From the NCBI RefSeq assembly GCF_030464885.1, contig NZ_JALPRJ010000027.1, positions 45,559-109,558 of the forward strand: a stretch of DNA of 64,000 nucleotides. Reading direction: 5' to 3'. Positions 10,596 to 21,581 of the stretch are shown here, one piece after another; positions within the stretch are counted from its first letter, which is position 1; every line of letters begins with the position of its first letter. This stretch comes from Caballeronia sp. SEWSISQ10-4 2 (GTDB taxonomy: Bacteria; Pseudomonadota; Gammaproteobacteria; Burkholderiales; Burkholderiaceae). The notes under the pieces were generated by a model. It made no database searches and was not told where the DNA came from. It saw only the letters and a program-made list of their open reading frames with translations. Made by a program: the position numbers and the translations under genes.

Positions 10596-11156
10596 TCAAC
10601 CGCGATCGTCTTGTACGCCCCGCTTGATCCACGCGCCGAGATTGTGCGGCCGCACGGTATCCCATTCCTCGAATGGTTGATGAATCCACGGATTCGTCTC
10701 GAGGAATTGCACGTGATAGTCGGGCTTCACCTTCGAACAGCCCTTGTACCAAAGCACGGCCGAGCGCACTGCGGTGACCGCCGGATAACGTTCCTTCAGG
10801 TGCTGCTGCACGCGCGAGAGCGTCACGCCCGAGTCGACCAGGTCATCCACGAGCAGCACGTTGCCCGACAGTTCGCCGCGCGTCATGGTGATGTATTGAC
10901 CGATATCGAGCGATCCCTGCTCCGTGCCCGCCGCCTCGCGATAGGAACTTGTCGCCAGGATGGCGAGCGGCAGGTCATAAATGCGCGAAAGCTGGTCGCC
11001 CACACGCAAGCCACCCCGCGCGAGGCACAGGATATTGTCGAACTTCCAGCCCGAGTCGTGCACGGCGAGCGCGAGCAGTTCGATCAGCCGGTGATATTCG
11101 TCCCAGCCTACCCACAGGTTCCGGTCGTCGTTGCGCGGATCTTTCATCGCGATCAT
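10596..11156 (-). CDS. purine-type phosphoribosyltransferase
   Basis: Type I phosphoribosyltransferase. The PRPP-binding motif NVLLVDDLVDSGVTLS is near residue 105 and an LARGGLRVGDQL loop lies in the N-terminal half. These enzymes join a free base (often xanthine, hypoxanthine or guanine) to PRPP. The exact base cannot be read from the sequence. Its position after purA supports purine salvage. I chose the ATG at 11156, which has GAAAAGAG upstream. A longer frame to 11231 would begin inside the purA terminator. A second in-frame ATG lies at 11147. Length is about 186 aa. Confidence 0.87.
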   Translation of the reverse strand: MIAMKDPRNDDRNLWVGWDEYHRLIELLALAVHDSGWKFDNILCLARGGLRVGDQLSRIYDLPLAILATSSYREAAGTEQGSLDIGQYITMTRGELSGNVLLVDDLVDSGVTLSRVQQHLKERYPAVTAVRSAVLWYKGCSKVKPDYHVQFLETNPWIHQPFEEWDTVRPHNLGAWIKRGVQDDRG

Positions 11157-11204
11157 GGTGAAACTCTTTTCAATATGTACAGCTATGTACGTCTGTTGAA
11201 TATG

Positions 11205-11236
11205 CAAAAGTGGCCGCTGATTCGCGGCCACTTTGG
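11205..11236 (-). terminator. purA terminator
   Basis: AAGTGGCCGC–TGATTC–GCGGCCACTT hairpin followed on the minus strand by TTTT. It separates purA from the phosphoribosyltransferase, which therefore may have its own promoter or depend on readthrough. Confidence 0.8.
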
Positions 11237-11259
11237 TCGTTGCTACACGTCCGGGCTAC

Positions 11260-12636
<1,377 letters not shown>

Positions 12637-12780
12637 TTACCTATGTTCGCGGAAGGTTCCGAGTTTTTCCCGGTATTTGCGAACGCGTATCGATTTTGCA
12701 TCGATCGAATGAGGCTGAAGTCTGGTCTGCGGTTTGACGCTGCAAGACGCCGCAGAACGCGGCAACAAACCGCAAAACCG

Positions 12781-13932
12781 CTAGGAACGGACCTCCACGA
12801 CCCACTTTCCATCGCGCTCGATCAGTACGCGATCGAACGCGAACTCGTCGAGATCATGGTCGTGGCCGGGCAACGCCTGGATCACCACCTCGCCCGCGTC
12901 GCGCAATTCAGCGACCGCCGCGAGCAGCGGTTCGTCGTGTTTCCATGGGGCGAGCACGGCGCTGCCGCGGGCATCGACGGGAGAAATACGGGCGACTTCG
13001 CGCAGGTCGAGCGAGAAACCCGTTGCCGGACGCGCGCGGCCGTAGGCCTGGCCGACGTGATCGTAACGGCCGCCGCGCGCCACCGCGTTCGGCACGCCGT
13101 CCACATAAGCCGAGAACATCACGCCGCTGTGGTACGCGTAGCCGCGCAGATCGGCGAGATCGATCATCAGCTCTGCGCCATTCGCCTGGCCGGCGAGGAA
13201 CGCGAGGTCGTCGAGTGCGCGGCCGATTACCGGCAGATTCGGCAGCCGGGCGCGCGCTTCGTCGAGCACGGAAGCGTCGCCATACAGCGACGGCAACGCG
13301 CGCAGCGCTTCCCGGGTGACATCGCCGAGATTGGCTGTGAGTTCGTTCAGGCGCGGCACATCCTTCGCACCGAGCGCGTCATACAGCGCTTCGCCGAGCG
13401 CCGCTGCGGCCGGCTCGAGTTCGAGCAAGGCAGCCAGAACGCCGGCGTGGCACAGGTCGAGGCGCACTTTATCGAGGCCGCTCAGACGCAGTGAATCCAG
13501 CATCAGTTGCTGGATCTCGAGATCCGCTTCCAGTCCGGCGTGACCGTAGATTTCCGCGCCAATCTGGATCTGCTCACGCGTGGCGTGCAAGCCGCGCGGC
13601 CGCGTATGCAGCACATTGCCCGCGTAGCACAGGCGCGTCACGCCCTGGCGATTCAGCAAATGCGCGTCGATACGCGACACCTGCGGCGTAATGTCGGCGC
13701 GCAGGCCGAGCGTACGGCCGGACAATTGATCGACGAGCTTGAACGTGCGCAGGTTCAGATCGCTGCCGCCGCTGGTCAGCAGCGACTCGAGATACTCGAG
13801 CATCGGCGGCATCACGAGTTCGTAGCCATACGAACGAAAACGGTCCAGCAGCCGGCGGCGCAATTCTTCAATCTTGCGAGCCTCGGACGGCAAGACGTCG
13901 GCGATATTCTCGGGAAGTAACCAGGTGGACAT
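12781..13932 (-). CDS. hisZ: ATP phosphoribosyltransferase regulatory subunit HisZ
   Basis: HisZ is a HisRS-like paralogue without aminoacylation activity. It pairs with short-form HisG to catalyse and regulate the first step of histidine synthesis. The frame opens [20 protein letters not shown], has a class II aaRS-like core ([20 protein letters not shown], then [12 protein letters not shown]), and lacks the C-terminal anticodon-binding domain of HisS (found separately at 22,312). The ATG at 13932 is preceded by TAGGA. An upstream in-frame extension to 14016 has no family similarity that I can see. Length is 383 aa. Confidence 0.95.
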   Translation of the reverse strand: MSTWLLPENIADVLPSEARKIEELRRRLLDRFRSYGYELVMPPMLEYLESLLTSGGSDLNLRTFKLVDQLSGRTLGLRADITPQVSRIDAHLLNRQGVTRLCYAGNVLHTRPRGLHATREQIQIGAEIYGHAGLEADLEIQQLMLDSLRLSGLDKVRLDLCHAGVLAALLELEPAAAALGEALYDALGAKDVPRLNELTANLGDVTREALRALPSLYGDASVLDEARARLPNLPVIGRALDDLAFLAGQANGAELMIDLADLRGYAYHSGVMFSAYVDGVPNAVARGGRYDHVGQAYGRARPATGFSLDLREVARISPVDARGSAVLAPWKHDEPLLAAVAELRDAGEVVIQALPGHDHDLDEFAFDRVLIERDGKWVVEVRS

Positions 13933-14057
13933 CAGTGCGTTTCCTACGGAGCGTTTGAGCACGGCGGATAATGAATGTCGCCGGTCAGGGCAAGCTTTGA
14001 GTCTATGGGCGACCAACTACTGCACGTCGTCCCACTTTGAAATTTCCGGTCGCGAGT

Positions 14058-14105
14058 TTCAGGTCGCAATTCAGGTCGCAATTCAGGTCGCAATTCAGGT
14101 CGCAA
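14058..14105. repeat. four tandem copies of a 12-bp unit carrying the DUF2065 stop codon
   Basis: Four exact head-to-tail copies of TTCAGGTCGCAA (plus strand). On the minus strand each copy reads ATT GCG ACC TGA in the DUF2065 frame, that is Ile-Ala-Thr-stop. The first copy met by the ribosome is the true end of that gene and the other three lie in its 3' untranslated region. Confidence 0.97.
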
Positions 14106-14286
14106 TAAGCAGCAGGATCACGCCAAGCACCATGGCGATCAGGCCGCCGATGCGAATCTGGTGCGGCGGCCGTTGCGCGATCCGGCGGAACGTGTCGCGC
14201 CAGGAGTTAGGGAAGACGAACGGAAACATCCCTTCGATAATCAGCATCAACGCAATCGCGAGCAGTAACGATGCAGCCATATCCAT
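14095..14286 (-). CDS. DUF2065 small membrane protein
   Basis: Small inner-membrane protein (63 aa) of the DUF2065/YjeT family, which regularly sits between hflC and hisZ or purA in proteobacteria. It has two hydrophobic segments, SLLLAIALMLIIEGMFPFVF and IGGLIAMVLGVILLLI. A short cytosolic loop with the conserved FPNSWRDTFRRIA pattern lies between them. No function is established. The gene's position after hflKC suggests cotranscription. Its last four codons, including the TGA, are part of the 12-bp tandem repeat. Confidence 0.9.
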   Translation of the reverse strand: MDMAASLLLAIALMLIIEGMFPFVFPNSWRDTFRRIAQRPPHQIRIGGLIAMVLGVILLLIAT

Positions 14287-14328
14287 TCGATTTAAGGCGT
14301 CGCGGCTCGCACCGCGACGCTTGGACGC

Positions 14329-15243
14329 TCAGCGTTTGTGCGCGAGCGCCGGGGTGGTGGCATCGGCTCCGCTCGGCGCAGCGCCATTCGGGCTGCGCAT
14401 GAAGCGGAAGAAGTCGCTGCTTGGATCGACGACCATCACGTCGCCGGCATTGAAGGTCTTTTTATACGCTTCGAGGCTTTGATAGAACTGGTAGAACTGC
14501 GGATCGACGCCGTATGCGTCGGCGGCAATCGACGCAGCCTTGCCATCGCCCTCACCCTTGATGGTCTGCGCTTCTTTGTAGGCATCGGCGAGAATGGCTT
14601 CCTGCTGGCGCTCCGCGCTCGCTTTCAGCGCATCGGCATCCGCCGTGCCCTTCGCGCGCGCCTCGGCCGCCGCTTGCTGGCGCGCCGCGATCATGCGTTT
14701 GTAGACCGAATCGGCCACCGCCGGCGGAAAGTCGATGCGCGTCAGTTGCAGATCGACGAGTTCCACGCCGAACGCGGCCACCGGCTGCTCGATCTCCTTC
14801 TGTGCTTCGCTCGCGATAGCCTGCTGTTCACCCAGCACGTCCGTCAGCGAGCGTTTCGTGAACGCCGATGTCAACGCCGTGCGCGTGAGCGCGGCCAGCC
14901 GGTCCTGCGCCGTTTGCGTGTTCTTCTCGTTGCTTTCGAAGAGCTTGAGCGGATCGGTCACGCGGTACTTGATGACCGTGTTCACGATCACCTCGTTCTT
15001 GTCCGACGTGTTGAAGCGATCCGTGCCCGCTTCGTCGAGCGTGAGCGTACGCGTGTCGATCAGCGTGAGCGCCTGGAACGGCGGCGGCAGCTTGAAATGC
15101 AGGCCGGGCGTGACGAGCGTGGGCGAGCCGCCGCCATGCGAGGTCACCACGCCCGCATGGCGTTCGTCGACCACGAACATCATGGACGAGCCGATGAACA
15201 GCACGATTACCACAGCGACTACGAGCGCAATAATTCGATTCAT
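14329..15243 (-). CDS. hflC: protease modulator HflC
   Basis: HflC is a SPFH/prohibitin-family protein that, with HflK, encases and modulates the FtsH protease at the inner membrane. One N-terminal membrane segment (IIALVVAVVIVLFIGSSMMF) is followed by the SPFH domain (VDERHAGVVTSHGG onward) and a long Ala/Glu/Lys/Gln-rich coiled coil (RQQAAAEARAKGTADADAL). I set the start at 15243 because GAGGAG lies 8 nt before it. A frame five codons longer would begin in an ATGA overlap with the hflK stop. The hflK–hflC coupling is therefore still very tight. Confidence 0.96.
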   Translation of the reverse strand: MNRIIALVVAVVIVLFIGSSMMFVVDERHAGVVTSHGGGSPTLVTPGLHFKLPPPFQALTLIDTRTLTLDEAGTDRFNTSDKNEVIVNTVIKYRVTDPLKLFESNEKNTQTAQDRLAALTRTALTSAFTKRSLTDVLGEQQAIASEAQKEIEQPVAAFGVELVDLQLTRIDFPPAVADSVYKRMIAARQQAAAEARAKGTADADALKASAERQQEAILADAYKEAQTIKGEGDGKAASIAADAYGVDPQFYQFYQSLEAYKKTFNAGDVMVVDPSSDFFRFMRSPNGAAPSGADATTPALAHKR

Positions 15244-15254
15244 GATCGCGCTCC

Positions 15255-16733
15255 TCATTGAGTTTCGTCTTCACGCGAGCGCGAGCGAAATGCGTCGCGC
15301 GAGCGGAATGGGTCACCCGACGACTGCGCTGCTGCGCCCGAAGCGGCAGCAGACGCCGCGGCGCTGGCGGCGCTGGCGGACTGGGCCGTCACAGCCGAAG
15401 CCGCCGATGCGCTTTCCGCACGTGCGTCCTGCGTGATAGAGCCCCCGGAACTTCCCAGCACGCCCGCAGGCGGAGCCCCGACCGGCTGATTCGGGCCTGA
15501 TGACGCTGCTGCACCCGACGCCGGAGCGCCTGCGTTTGCATGCTGACGGTTTGCATCGACGAGCTTGTCGAGCGGCAGATACACCACGTTATTCGAGCTC
15601 TTGCTGTCGACGAACACCTTCGTCGCACGCGAGTAGATCTGCTGCATTGTGTCCAGATACATGCGTTGACGAATCACTGCCGGCGCCTTCGAATATTCTG
15701 CGTAGACCTGCTTGAAGCGCTCGGCATTGCCTTGCGCCTGCGAAACGACCCGGTTGCTATAGCCCTTGGCGTCGTCGATCATGCGCGCCGCGTCGGTTTT
15801 CGCGCGCGGCAATAGTTGATCGGCGTAGGCCTTAGCGGTATCGACCGCGCGCTCGTTGTCCTGACGCACCTTCGCCGCATCCTCGAACGCGGCCTGAACC
15901 TGCGCCGGCACCTGCACGCTCTGGATCGTCACACCGGTCACCTGCAAACCCGTCTTGTACGAATCGAGCGATGCCTGGATCCGGTCGACGAGCTTCGCGC
16001 GCAATGCTTCGCGATCCTTGAAAAGCAGGTCGTCGGTGCTATGCGTACCGGCGATCTCGCGAATCGCGGCCTGGGCCGATTCCGTTACGTTCTGGTCGGG
16101 ATCGACATTGCGGAACAGATAGTCGGTTGCCGACTTGATCTGGTACTGCACGGCAAACCGCACATCGACGATATCCGCGTCGTGCGTGAGCAGCGACGCG
16201 TCGCGTACGTTGGCCTGGGTAACGGTGTTGTTGCGACCGACTTCGACCGAACGAATCTGCGACGTATTGACGATCTCCTGCGACTCAAACGGATACGGAA
16301 GACGCCAGTGCATGCCCGCGTCCGCCGATCCTTCATATTTGCCGAAGCGCGACACGACCCCGACATTGCCGTCCTGTACGACGAATACGCCGCTGCCCAG
16401 ATAGATCGCAATCAACACGCCGATGACAACGCCCATCCCGATCTTGGCGCCGCGGCCGTTGTCCGTTCGCGGACCACCGCCGGCCGGTTTTTTGCCGAAC
16501 AAGCCGGCGAGCTTCTTGTTGAAGTCGCGCCACATTTCGTCGAGATCCGGCGGACCTTCACCGTCCTTGTCCTTCGATGGACGCTTTGGTTCCTGCGGAC
16601 GCTGTTGGTCCTGGCTTTTGCCGTCGCCATTGCCATCGCCCCGCCCCCAGCGCGGATCGTTGATCGAAAAGACGGCATGCGAAAGCTGCCGGTTACTCCG
16701 CTCGTTGTAGTCGTTCACTCGGTGATTCACCAT
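15255..16733 (-). CDS. hflK: FtsH protease activity modulator HflK
   Basis: Partner of HflC in the large HflKC–FtsH assembly. The N-terminus is Gly/Asp/Lys-rich and cytosolic (the SINDPRWGRGDGNGD region matches the family). One membrane segment near residue 105 (IGMGVVIGVLIAIYLGSGVF), the SPFH domain and a coiled coil follow. The C-terminal 90 residues are Ala/Ser/Gln-rich low complexity, longer than in E. coli HflK. The ATG at 16733 and a GTG at 16718 (VNDYNER) are both possible starts; neither has a strong ribosome-binding site. 492 aa from the ATG. Confidence 0.96.
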   Translation of the reverse strand: MVNHRVNDYNERSNRQLSHAVFSINDPRWGRGDGNGDGKSQDQQRPQEPKRPSKDKDGEGPPDLDEMWRDFNKKLAGLFGKKPAGGGPRTDNGRGAKIGMGVVIGVLIAIYLGSGVFVVQDGNVGVVSRFGKYEGSADAGMHWRLPYPFESQEIVNTSQIRSVEVGRNNTVTQANVRDASLLTHDADIVDVRFAVQYQIKSATDYLFRNVDPDQNVTESAQAAIREIAGTHSTDDLLFKDREALRAKLVDRIQASLDSYKTGLQVTGVTIQSVQVPAQVQAAFEDAAKVRQDNERAVDTAKAYADQLLPRAKTDAARMIDDAKGYSNRVVSQAQGNAERFKQVYAEYSKAPAVIRQRMYLDTMQQIYSRATKVFVDSKSSNNVVYLPLDKLVDANRQHANAGAPASGAAASSGPNQPVGAPPAGVLGSSGGSITQDARAESASAASAVTAQSASAASAAASAAASGAAAQSSGDPFRSRDAFRSRSREDETQ

Positions 16734-16765
16734 TAGACAGCCGGGTCAATGCAAATCGGAACAGA

Positions 16766-18046
16766 TCAGTGCCCGTGCTCGGGGACCTTGCGGTCTTCAC
16801 TTTTGTCGGCTGACCGGTGGTCTTCCGGTAGCGTGGTTCCGTCGTCGGATGTGCTATCCATGGACTCCGGCACGATTGTGCCGTCCGGAAGTTCCGTGTA
16901 CTCGTTGTTATCTTTGGGTTCGGAAGCCGCAAATTCGGCGATGGCCGCGCGCAGCGCGTCGAGTCCCTGACCCGTTCGTGCGCTCAAAAAGACGCGCAAA
17001 ATATTACCATACTCGTCCCTTTCAACCGCGTCGCCACGGGCCGCCAATTCAGGCACCGCGTCGATCTTGTTGAAGACGAGGATCTGCGGAATGCCGTCGG
17101 CACCGATACTGCTCAGCACCTTGTTCACCTCGTCGATCTGATCGAGGCGCACCATGCTCGACGCATCCACCACGTGCAGCAGCAAGTCGGCCTGAACGGT
17201 TTCTTCGAGCGTGGCGCGAAAAGCCGCGACCAGTTGGTGAGGCAAGTCACGGATGAAACCAACGGTGTCGGACACCACTGCCTGGCCCGCTTCTTCGCTG
17301 AGATAGACCCGTCGCGAGGTGGTATCGAGCGTGGCGAACAACTGGTCCGCCGCATACGCCTGCGCCTTCGTCAACGCATTGAACAGCGTCGACTTGCCCG
17401 CGTTCGTATAACCGACGAGCGACACCGACGTGGTCCGGTTGCGCACGCGCTGACGCCGCTGCGTGCCATGCTGGCGCCGCAGCTTCATCAACCGCGCCTT
17501 CAGTGCCTTGATCCGCTCGCCGATCAGCCGGCGGTCGGTTTCAAGCTGCGTTTCACCCGGACCGCGCAAACCGATACCGCCCTTTTGCCGCTCGAGGTGA
17601 GTCCACGCGCGAATCAATCGGGTGGACAGGTATTGGAGCTGCGCGAGTTCGACCTGCAGCTTGCCTTCGTGACTGCGGGCACGCTGCGCAAAAATGTCGA
17701 GGATGAGACTGGTCCGGTCAATCACACGCCGGTCCAGCGCCGTCTCCAGATTGCGTTGCTGCGCGGGCGCGAGGGCGTGATTAAAAATGACAAGTTCCAC
17801 GTCGTTGGCTTCGCACGCGAGGCGCAGCTCTTCGACTTTGCCGCTGCCGACAAACATCTTGGCATCGGGACTGGAACGGCGACCGGTCAGGGTGACGGCG
17901 GGATGGGCACCCGCACTTTGTGCGAGCAGACTGAGTTCTTCGAGACTGGCATCGAAATCGATTTTGCCGAAGTCGATACCGACAAGCGCTGCGTTGATCA
18001 AATTAATGTTTTCATTTTGAAGCGACCGGTGAATTAGCACGTTCAT
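16766..18046 (-). CDS. hflX: ribosome-associated GTPase HflX
   Basis: HflX is a GTPase that splits stalled 70S ribosomes. The N-terminal HflX domain (LVGIDFGKIDFDASLEELSL, then GSGKVEELRLACEANDVELV) is followed by a helical linker with the conserved GPGETQLETDRR. The G domain has G1 GYTNAGKST, G3 in VSDTVGFIRDLPHQLV, and NKID. The C-terminal 40 residues are acidic and His-ended. The ATG at 18046 gives 15 residues before the family-like NLINAALVGIDFG, so a later TTG start (about 18001) is possible. It is part of the classic hfq–hflX–hflK–hflC order. Confidence 0.96.
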   Translation of the reverse strand: MNVLIHRSLQNENINLINAALVGIDFGKIDFDASLEELSLLAQSAGAHPAVTLTGRRSSPDAKMFVGSGKVEELRLACEANDVELVIFNHALAPAQQRNLETALDRRVIDRTSLILDIFAQRARSHEGKLQVELAQLQYLSTRLIRAWTHLERQKGGIGLRGPGETQLETDRRLIGERIKALKARLMKLRRQHGTQRRQRVRNRTTSVSLVGYTNAGKSTLFNALTKAQAYAADQLFATLDTTSRRVYLSEEAGQAVVSDTVGFIRDLPHQLVAAFRATLEETVQADLLLHVVDASSMVRLDQIDEVNKVLSSIGADGIPQILVFNKIDAVPELAARGDAVERDEYGNILRVFLSARTGQGLDALRAAIAEFAASEPKDNNEYTELPDGTIVPESMDSTSDDGTTLPEDHRSADKSEDRKVPEHGH

Positions 18047-18075
18047 TCATGCCGTGACACCGGGCGCAACGAGGT

Positions 18076-18312
18076 TTAGGGCGTTTCTGCATCCGGGTGG
18101 AAATTCACCGGACGCGCCGGCACGACCGTAGAAATGGCGTGCTTGTAGACCATCTGGGTAACCGTATTCCGGAGCAACACGACGTACTGGTCGAACGATT
18201 CAATATTGCCTTGCAGCTTGATGCCGTTGACCAGGTAAATCGACACCGGCACATGCTCTTTTCGCAGTGCGTTCAAAAACGGGTCTTGTAACAATTGCCC
18301 TTTGTTGCTCAT
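18076..18312 (-). CDS. hfq: RNA chaperone Hfq
   Basis: Sm-like hexameric RNA chaperone that pairs small RNAs with mRNAs. The protein of 78 aa starts [20 protein letters not shown]. It contains the Sm1 and Sm2 motifs, the latter with [10 protein letters not shown]. The tail is short ([14 protein letters not shown]), typical of Burkholderia Hfq1. The ATG at 18312 has GGAG 8–11 nt upstream. The upstream in-frame extension is not part of the family. Confidence 0.98.
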
Positions 18313-18463
18313 AGCAAACTCCGTATTATTTTTGCAGGTTGACGTGATTGCGACGAAGAAAAAGAGATCCGCCGTCAATCGCTACACTATAGCCGATTTT
18401 CATTTTCGCACCAGCGCGCCCCAGCCGGCGAAAACCCGGCGAAACGCTTGGTGCACGCGGGAT

Positions 18464-19801
18464 TCAGCCTTTGTCCGCGTAAGGGTTCGCGCTTGAACGG
18501 AACTCTATGCGCAATGGAGTCCCAACCAGCCCAAAAGTTTCTCTAAAGCGGCCTTCGAGATAACGTTTATAGGTATCGGTGATCGCGTCGAGGGCATTTC
18601 CGTGCACGACAATGATCGGCGGATTCTGCCCGCCCTGGTGCGCATAACGTAGCTTCGGACGAATCGGTCCGCGGCGGCGCGGCTGCTGAAATTCCACTGC
18701 ATCGATCAGTGCGCGCGTGAGCTTCGGCGTGGGCAGCTTGGCCATGGCAGCGGCGTAGGCGTCATCCACCGACTTCATCAACTGGCTGATACCCGTCTTT
18801 TCCAGCGCCGACACGTAATGGAATTTAGCAAAGTCCAAAAACTTGAGCTTGCGTGTAAGGTCGGCCTTGGTGCGCTCACGTACATGCGAGTCCAGTCCGT
18901 CCCATTTATTCACACCGACCACCAGCGCCCGCCCCTGTTCGACTACGAAGCCCGCGATATGCGCGTCCTGGTCCGAGATGTCCTGCTGTGCATCGAGCAG
19001 CAGGATCACCACGTTAGCGTCGGAAATGGACTGTAACGTCTTCACCACCGAAAACTTTTCCACGGCCTCGAACACCTTGCCGCGACGACGTAACCCTGCC
19101 GTATCGATTAACGTGTATTTGCGGCCGCTGCGCTCGAAATCAACATAGATGGAATCGCGCGTAGTGCCGGGCATGTCGAACGCGATCACACGCTCTTCGC
19201 CAACCAGCGCATTGATCAGCGTCGACTTGCCGACGTTCGGACGTCCCACGATGGCGATTTTTACGCCGCGCGCCGCCTTTTCCTCGGGGTCTTCTTCGGG
19301 CTGCCCGGCATACGCGATTTCGAGTGCATCGCCGATCATTTCGGTCACGCCGTCGCCATGCGCCGCCGAGATCGCACGCGGGTCGCCGAGGCCGAGTTCG
19401 TAGAAGTCGGCGGCCACCGCGCTGTACTTCATACCTTCGGCCTTGTTGACCACCAGGAACAGCGGCCGGCCGGTCTTGCGCAGATAATCCGCGATCGCCT
19501 TGTCCTGCGGCGCGAGTCCGTTGCGACCGTCGGTGATGAACACGACCACGTCGGCCTCTTCCACCGCCTGGCGCGTCTGGCGAGCCATTTCGTGCAGGAT
19601 GCCATCTTTCGCGACCGGCTCGAAACCACCGGTGTCGACCACCAGGTAAGGCCGATCGCCGACCCGGCCTTCGCCATAGTGGCGATCGCGGGTAAGGCCG
19701 GGCAAGTCGGCGACGAGTGCGTCGCGCGAGCGCGTCAGGCGGTTGAAAAGCGTCGATTTCCCCACATTGGGGCGCCCCACGAGGGCAATTACGGGTTTCA
19801 T
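18464..19801 (-). CDS. der: ribosome-assembly GTPase Der (EngA)
   Basis: Der has two tandem GTPase domains and a KH-like domain and acts in 50S assembly. Both P-loops read GRPNVGKST (about residues 9–17 and 190–198). G3 is DLPGLTRD in the first domain and DMPGTTRDS in the second. NKAEG and NKWDG are the G4 motifs. The C-terminal KH region includes [20 protein letters not shown]. The start at 19801 ([11 protein letters not shown]) is fixed by the family; a 40-codon extension upstream is spurious. Length is 445 aa. Confidence 0.98.
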   Translation of the reverse strand: MKPVIALVGRPNVGKSTLFNRLTRSRDALVADLPGLTRDRHYGEGRVGDRPYLVVDTGGFEPVAKDGILHEMARQTRQAVEEADVVVFITDGRNGLAPQDKAIADYLRKTGRPLFLVVNKAEGMKYSAVAADFYELGLGDPRAISAAHGDGVTEMIGDALEIAYAGQPEEDPEEKAARGVKIAIVGRPNVGKSTLINALVGEERVIAFDMPGTTRDSIYVDFERSGRKYTLIDTAGLRRRGKVFEAVEKFSVVKTLQSISDANVVILLLDAQQDISDQDAHIAGFVVEQGRALVVGVNKWDGLDSHVRERTKADLTRKLKFLDFAKFHYVSALEKTGISQLMKSVDDAYAAAMAKLPTPKLTRALIDAVEFQQPRRRGPIRPKLRYAHQGGQNPPIIVVHGNALDAITDTYKRYLEGRFRETFGLVGTPLRIEFRSSANPYADKG

Positions 19802-20292
19802 CAGATGGTGTTCACAGTTGAACGCAAGGCGGATGATTCCGGCCCGGCGCGCGCCGGATAAAAGTCCGGAAACGGCGAGCCGCGAGTGTACGTGGCCCGG
19901 CGATGTGTCGAAAATTAGCACGGTTCCAGCGGAGCGACCGCGGCGTGCAGCGATGTTCCACGTTCATGGCGTTTGAAGCGCATGTGGAACGCAGTGAGCG
20001 CTCCGCCAAACGACATGATCGATCGAGCAACGTCACCCGAAGGTGTGGACCGGTGCACAACTCTGCTGCCGAAATCCCGATGCCTGTTGTTACTTGTACC
20101 GTTGCCTGACCTGCTGCTTATGTTGCCTGTACTACTTGTGCGCTTATTTGCCGCACGATAATCCTTCACGCGCGGCCTTGATGAATCGATTCTATTCGCA
20201 CGGCGCGGACTCAAAAAACAAAAAAGTCCGGAAAAACACGAACGGCCGGCAAAACCGGCGCGCTCGTCAGAACTTTAGATCAACTCAGGCCA
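19802..20292. other. 491-bp gap between bamB and der without a supported gene
   Basis: Short open frames occur on both strands but none has family similarity, a ribosome-binding site or a clear codon pattern. The stretch 20,080–20,160 is pyrimidine-rich on the plus strand. A weak hairpin lies at 20,245–20,259. A promoter for der is expected here but I could not place it. Confidence 0.6.
20232..20260 (-). terminator. possible weak bamB terminator
   Basis: GCCGG–TTTTG–CCGGC stem of five base pairs about 35 nt after the bamB stop, followed on the minus strand by a short T-run (TTTTT at 20,236–20,232) and a second one further on. Confidence 0.45.
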
Positions 20293-21447
20293 TCAGCGCG
20301 GACGGAAACCATACAGGCCGCCGTCGTGCGTCTGGATGACCAATGTATCGCCCGCCAGCACCGGCGCAGCGGTGATTGCGCTGCCGTCGGTCTTCGCACG
20401 GCCGACAAATTCGCCATTTTGCGTCGAAAGGAAATGCACGTAGCCCTGGTAATCGCCGACAACCACCGCGCGACCCAGGATGAACGGCACGCTGACCGTG
20501 CGATTCTTCAACTTGTCGTTCTTCCAGAGAGGCGCACCGTCAATACCGCTAAACGCGTTGACGACCGACCAGTCGTCGCCGGCGGCGACAATCTCGTTGT
20601 CCTGCGCAAGACCGCTGTCGCTTGAGAACGCTTTTTCCCATTGCGGCCGGCCCGAATTCGCGTCGAAACAGCCGATGCGTCCCTGGAACGTCACCGCGCA
20701 AGTCTCCGATCCCACCAGCGTCGGCGCACCGGTTACGTCGTTGATACGTTCGACTTCGGTCACGCCCTTCGGGAACGACACCGGCGTCTGCCAGTAGGCA
20801 TCGCCGGTTTGCAGGTTGATTGCAGCGAAAGTGCCGCCCGGGAAGCCCGCCAGGACCGCTTGGGACGCGGCGAACGTCATGCCCGCAGCCACACGCAGGT
20901 TAAGCGGCACGGCGCGCGCCTGGAAAATCCACTTCTGTTCGCCGGTCTGGGCGTTAAACGCGATCACCTTGCCGTCGATCGTCCGGACGATGACAACATC
21001 GTTGCCGACCAGCGGCGGCGAGATGATTTCGCCCGGTGCCGTCGCCATCCAGAGTTGCTTGCCGTCCGGTCCGAGCAGGTAGACGTTGCCTTTCAGGCCG
21101 CCGACCGCGGTCAGGTTGCCGTCGCTGCCCACGCCAGCCGACAGGTCGTCTTTCAGCTTGGTGCGCCACACGTCCTGACCGGTCTTCGCGTCGATCTTCG
21201 CGACCGTGCCGTTGGCGCCCGCGGCGTAGATGGCGTCGCCTACAGCCACCGGCGAGAACAGATAACGCCCGGCCTTGCCGACGCTCGCCTTCCAGGCCTG
21301 CTCCACGGTTAGAACCGGCTTGATGTCGACAAGCGGAGTCGGTACGCGGCGCTCGTCCTTGGTGGCGCAGGCGGTAAGCATAACCGTCATCGCGCAAGCG
21401 AGCGGGAGAGCGTAGCGTTTCAGAAAGATCATCGGTGGACGCAACAT
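20293..21447 (-). CDS. bamB: outer membrane protein assembly factor BamB
   Basis: BamB is the beta-propeller lipoprotein of the BAM complex. The signal sequence runs from the basic MLRPPMIFLKRY through ALPLACAMTVMLTAC, with the acylated Cys near residue 27. PQQ-like propeller blades follow (AIYAAGANGTVAKIDAKTGQ, WMATAPGEIISPPLVGNDVV, GRAVVVGDYQGYVHFLSTQN). The last blade ends in GLYGFRPR. The start at 21447 is preferred over a longer frame to 21531; an ATG at 21432 is also possible. Together with yfgM and hisS upstream it matches the conserved proteobacterial order. Confidence 0.96.
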   Translation of the reverse strand: MLRPPMIFLKRYALPLACAMTVMLTACATKDERRVPTPLVDIKPVLTVEQAWKASVGKAGRYLFSPVAVGDAIYAAGANGTVAKIDAKTGQDVWRTKLKDDLSAGVGSDGNLTAVGGLKGNVYLLGPDGKQLWMATAPGEIISPPLVGNDVVIVRTIDGKVIAFNAQTGEQKWIFQARAVPLNLRVAAGMTFAASQAVLAGFPGGTFAAINLQTGDAYWQTPVSFPKGVTEVERINDVTGAPTLVGSETCAVTFQGRIGCFDANSGRPQWEKAFSSDSGLAQDNEIVAAGDDWSVVNAFSGIDGAPLWKNDKLKNRTVSVPFILGRAVVVGDYQGYVHFLSTQNGEFVGRAKTDGSAITAAPVLAGDTLVIQTHDGGLYGFRPR

Positions 21448-21581
21448 GGATAAAGTGAAATCGGTTGATCGGTGTGCGGCGTGGTGCTCGGGTTCACCGC
21501 TGCAAACCGGTGACTTTAACCTAGTGAGCAACGCGCCTGCATAAAGACAAGGTCGGCTGGGCCTGTAGTCGGCCGTCGAGG

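Noticed and set aside
12643..13494. Long plus-strand frame antisense to hisZ, and similar long antisense frames over kup, purA, hflKC, hisS and the arginine operon
   Set aside because: These are shadows of GC-rich genes. They lack family features and ribosome-binding sites, and their codon bias is that of the opposite strand.
14058..14105. CRISPR-like direct repeats
   Set aside because: The 12-bp units are contiguous with no spacers, so this is a simple tandem repeat.
15255..15560. Alanine/serine-rich low complexity at the HflK C-terminus as a frameshift sign
   Set aside because: The frame remains open and ends with an acidic/basic tail close to the hflC start. Such tails vary in length within the family.
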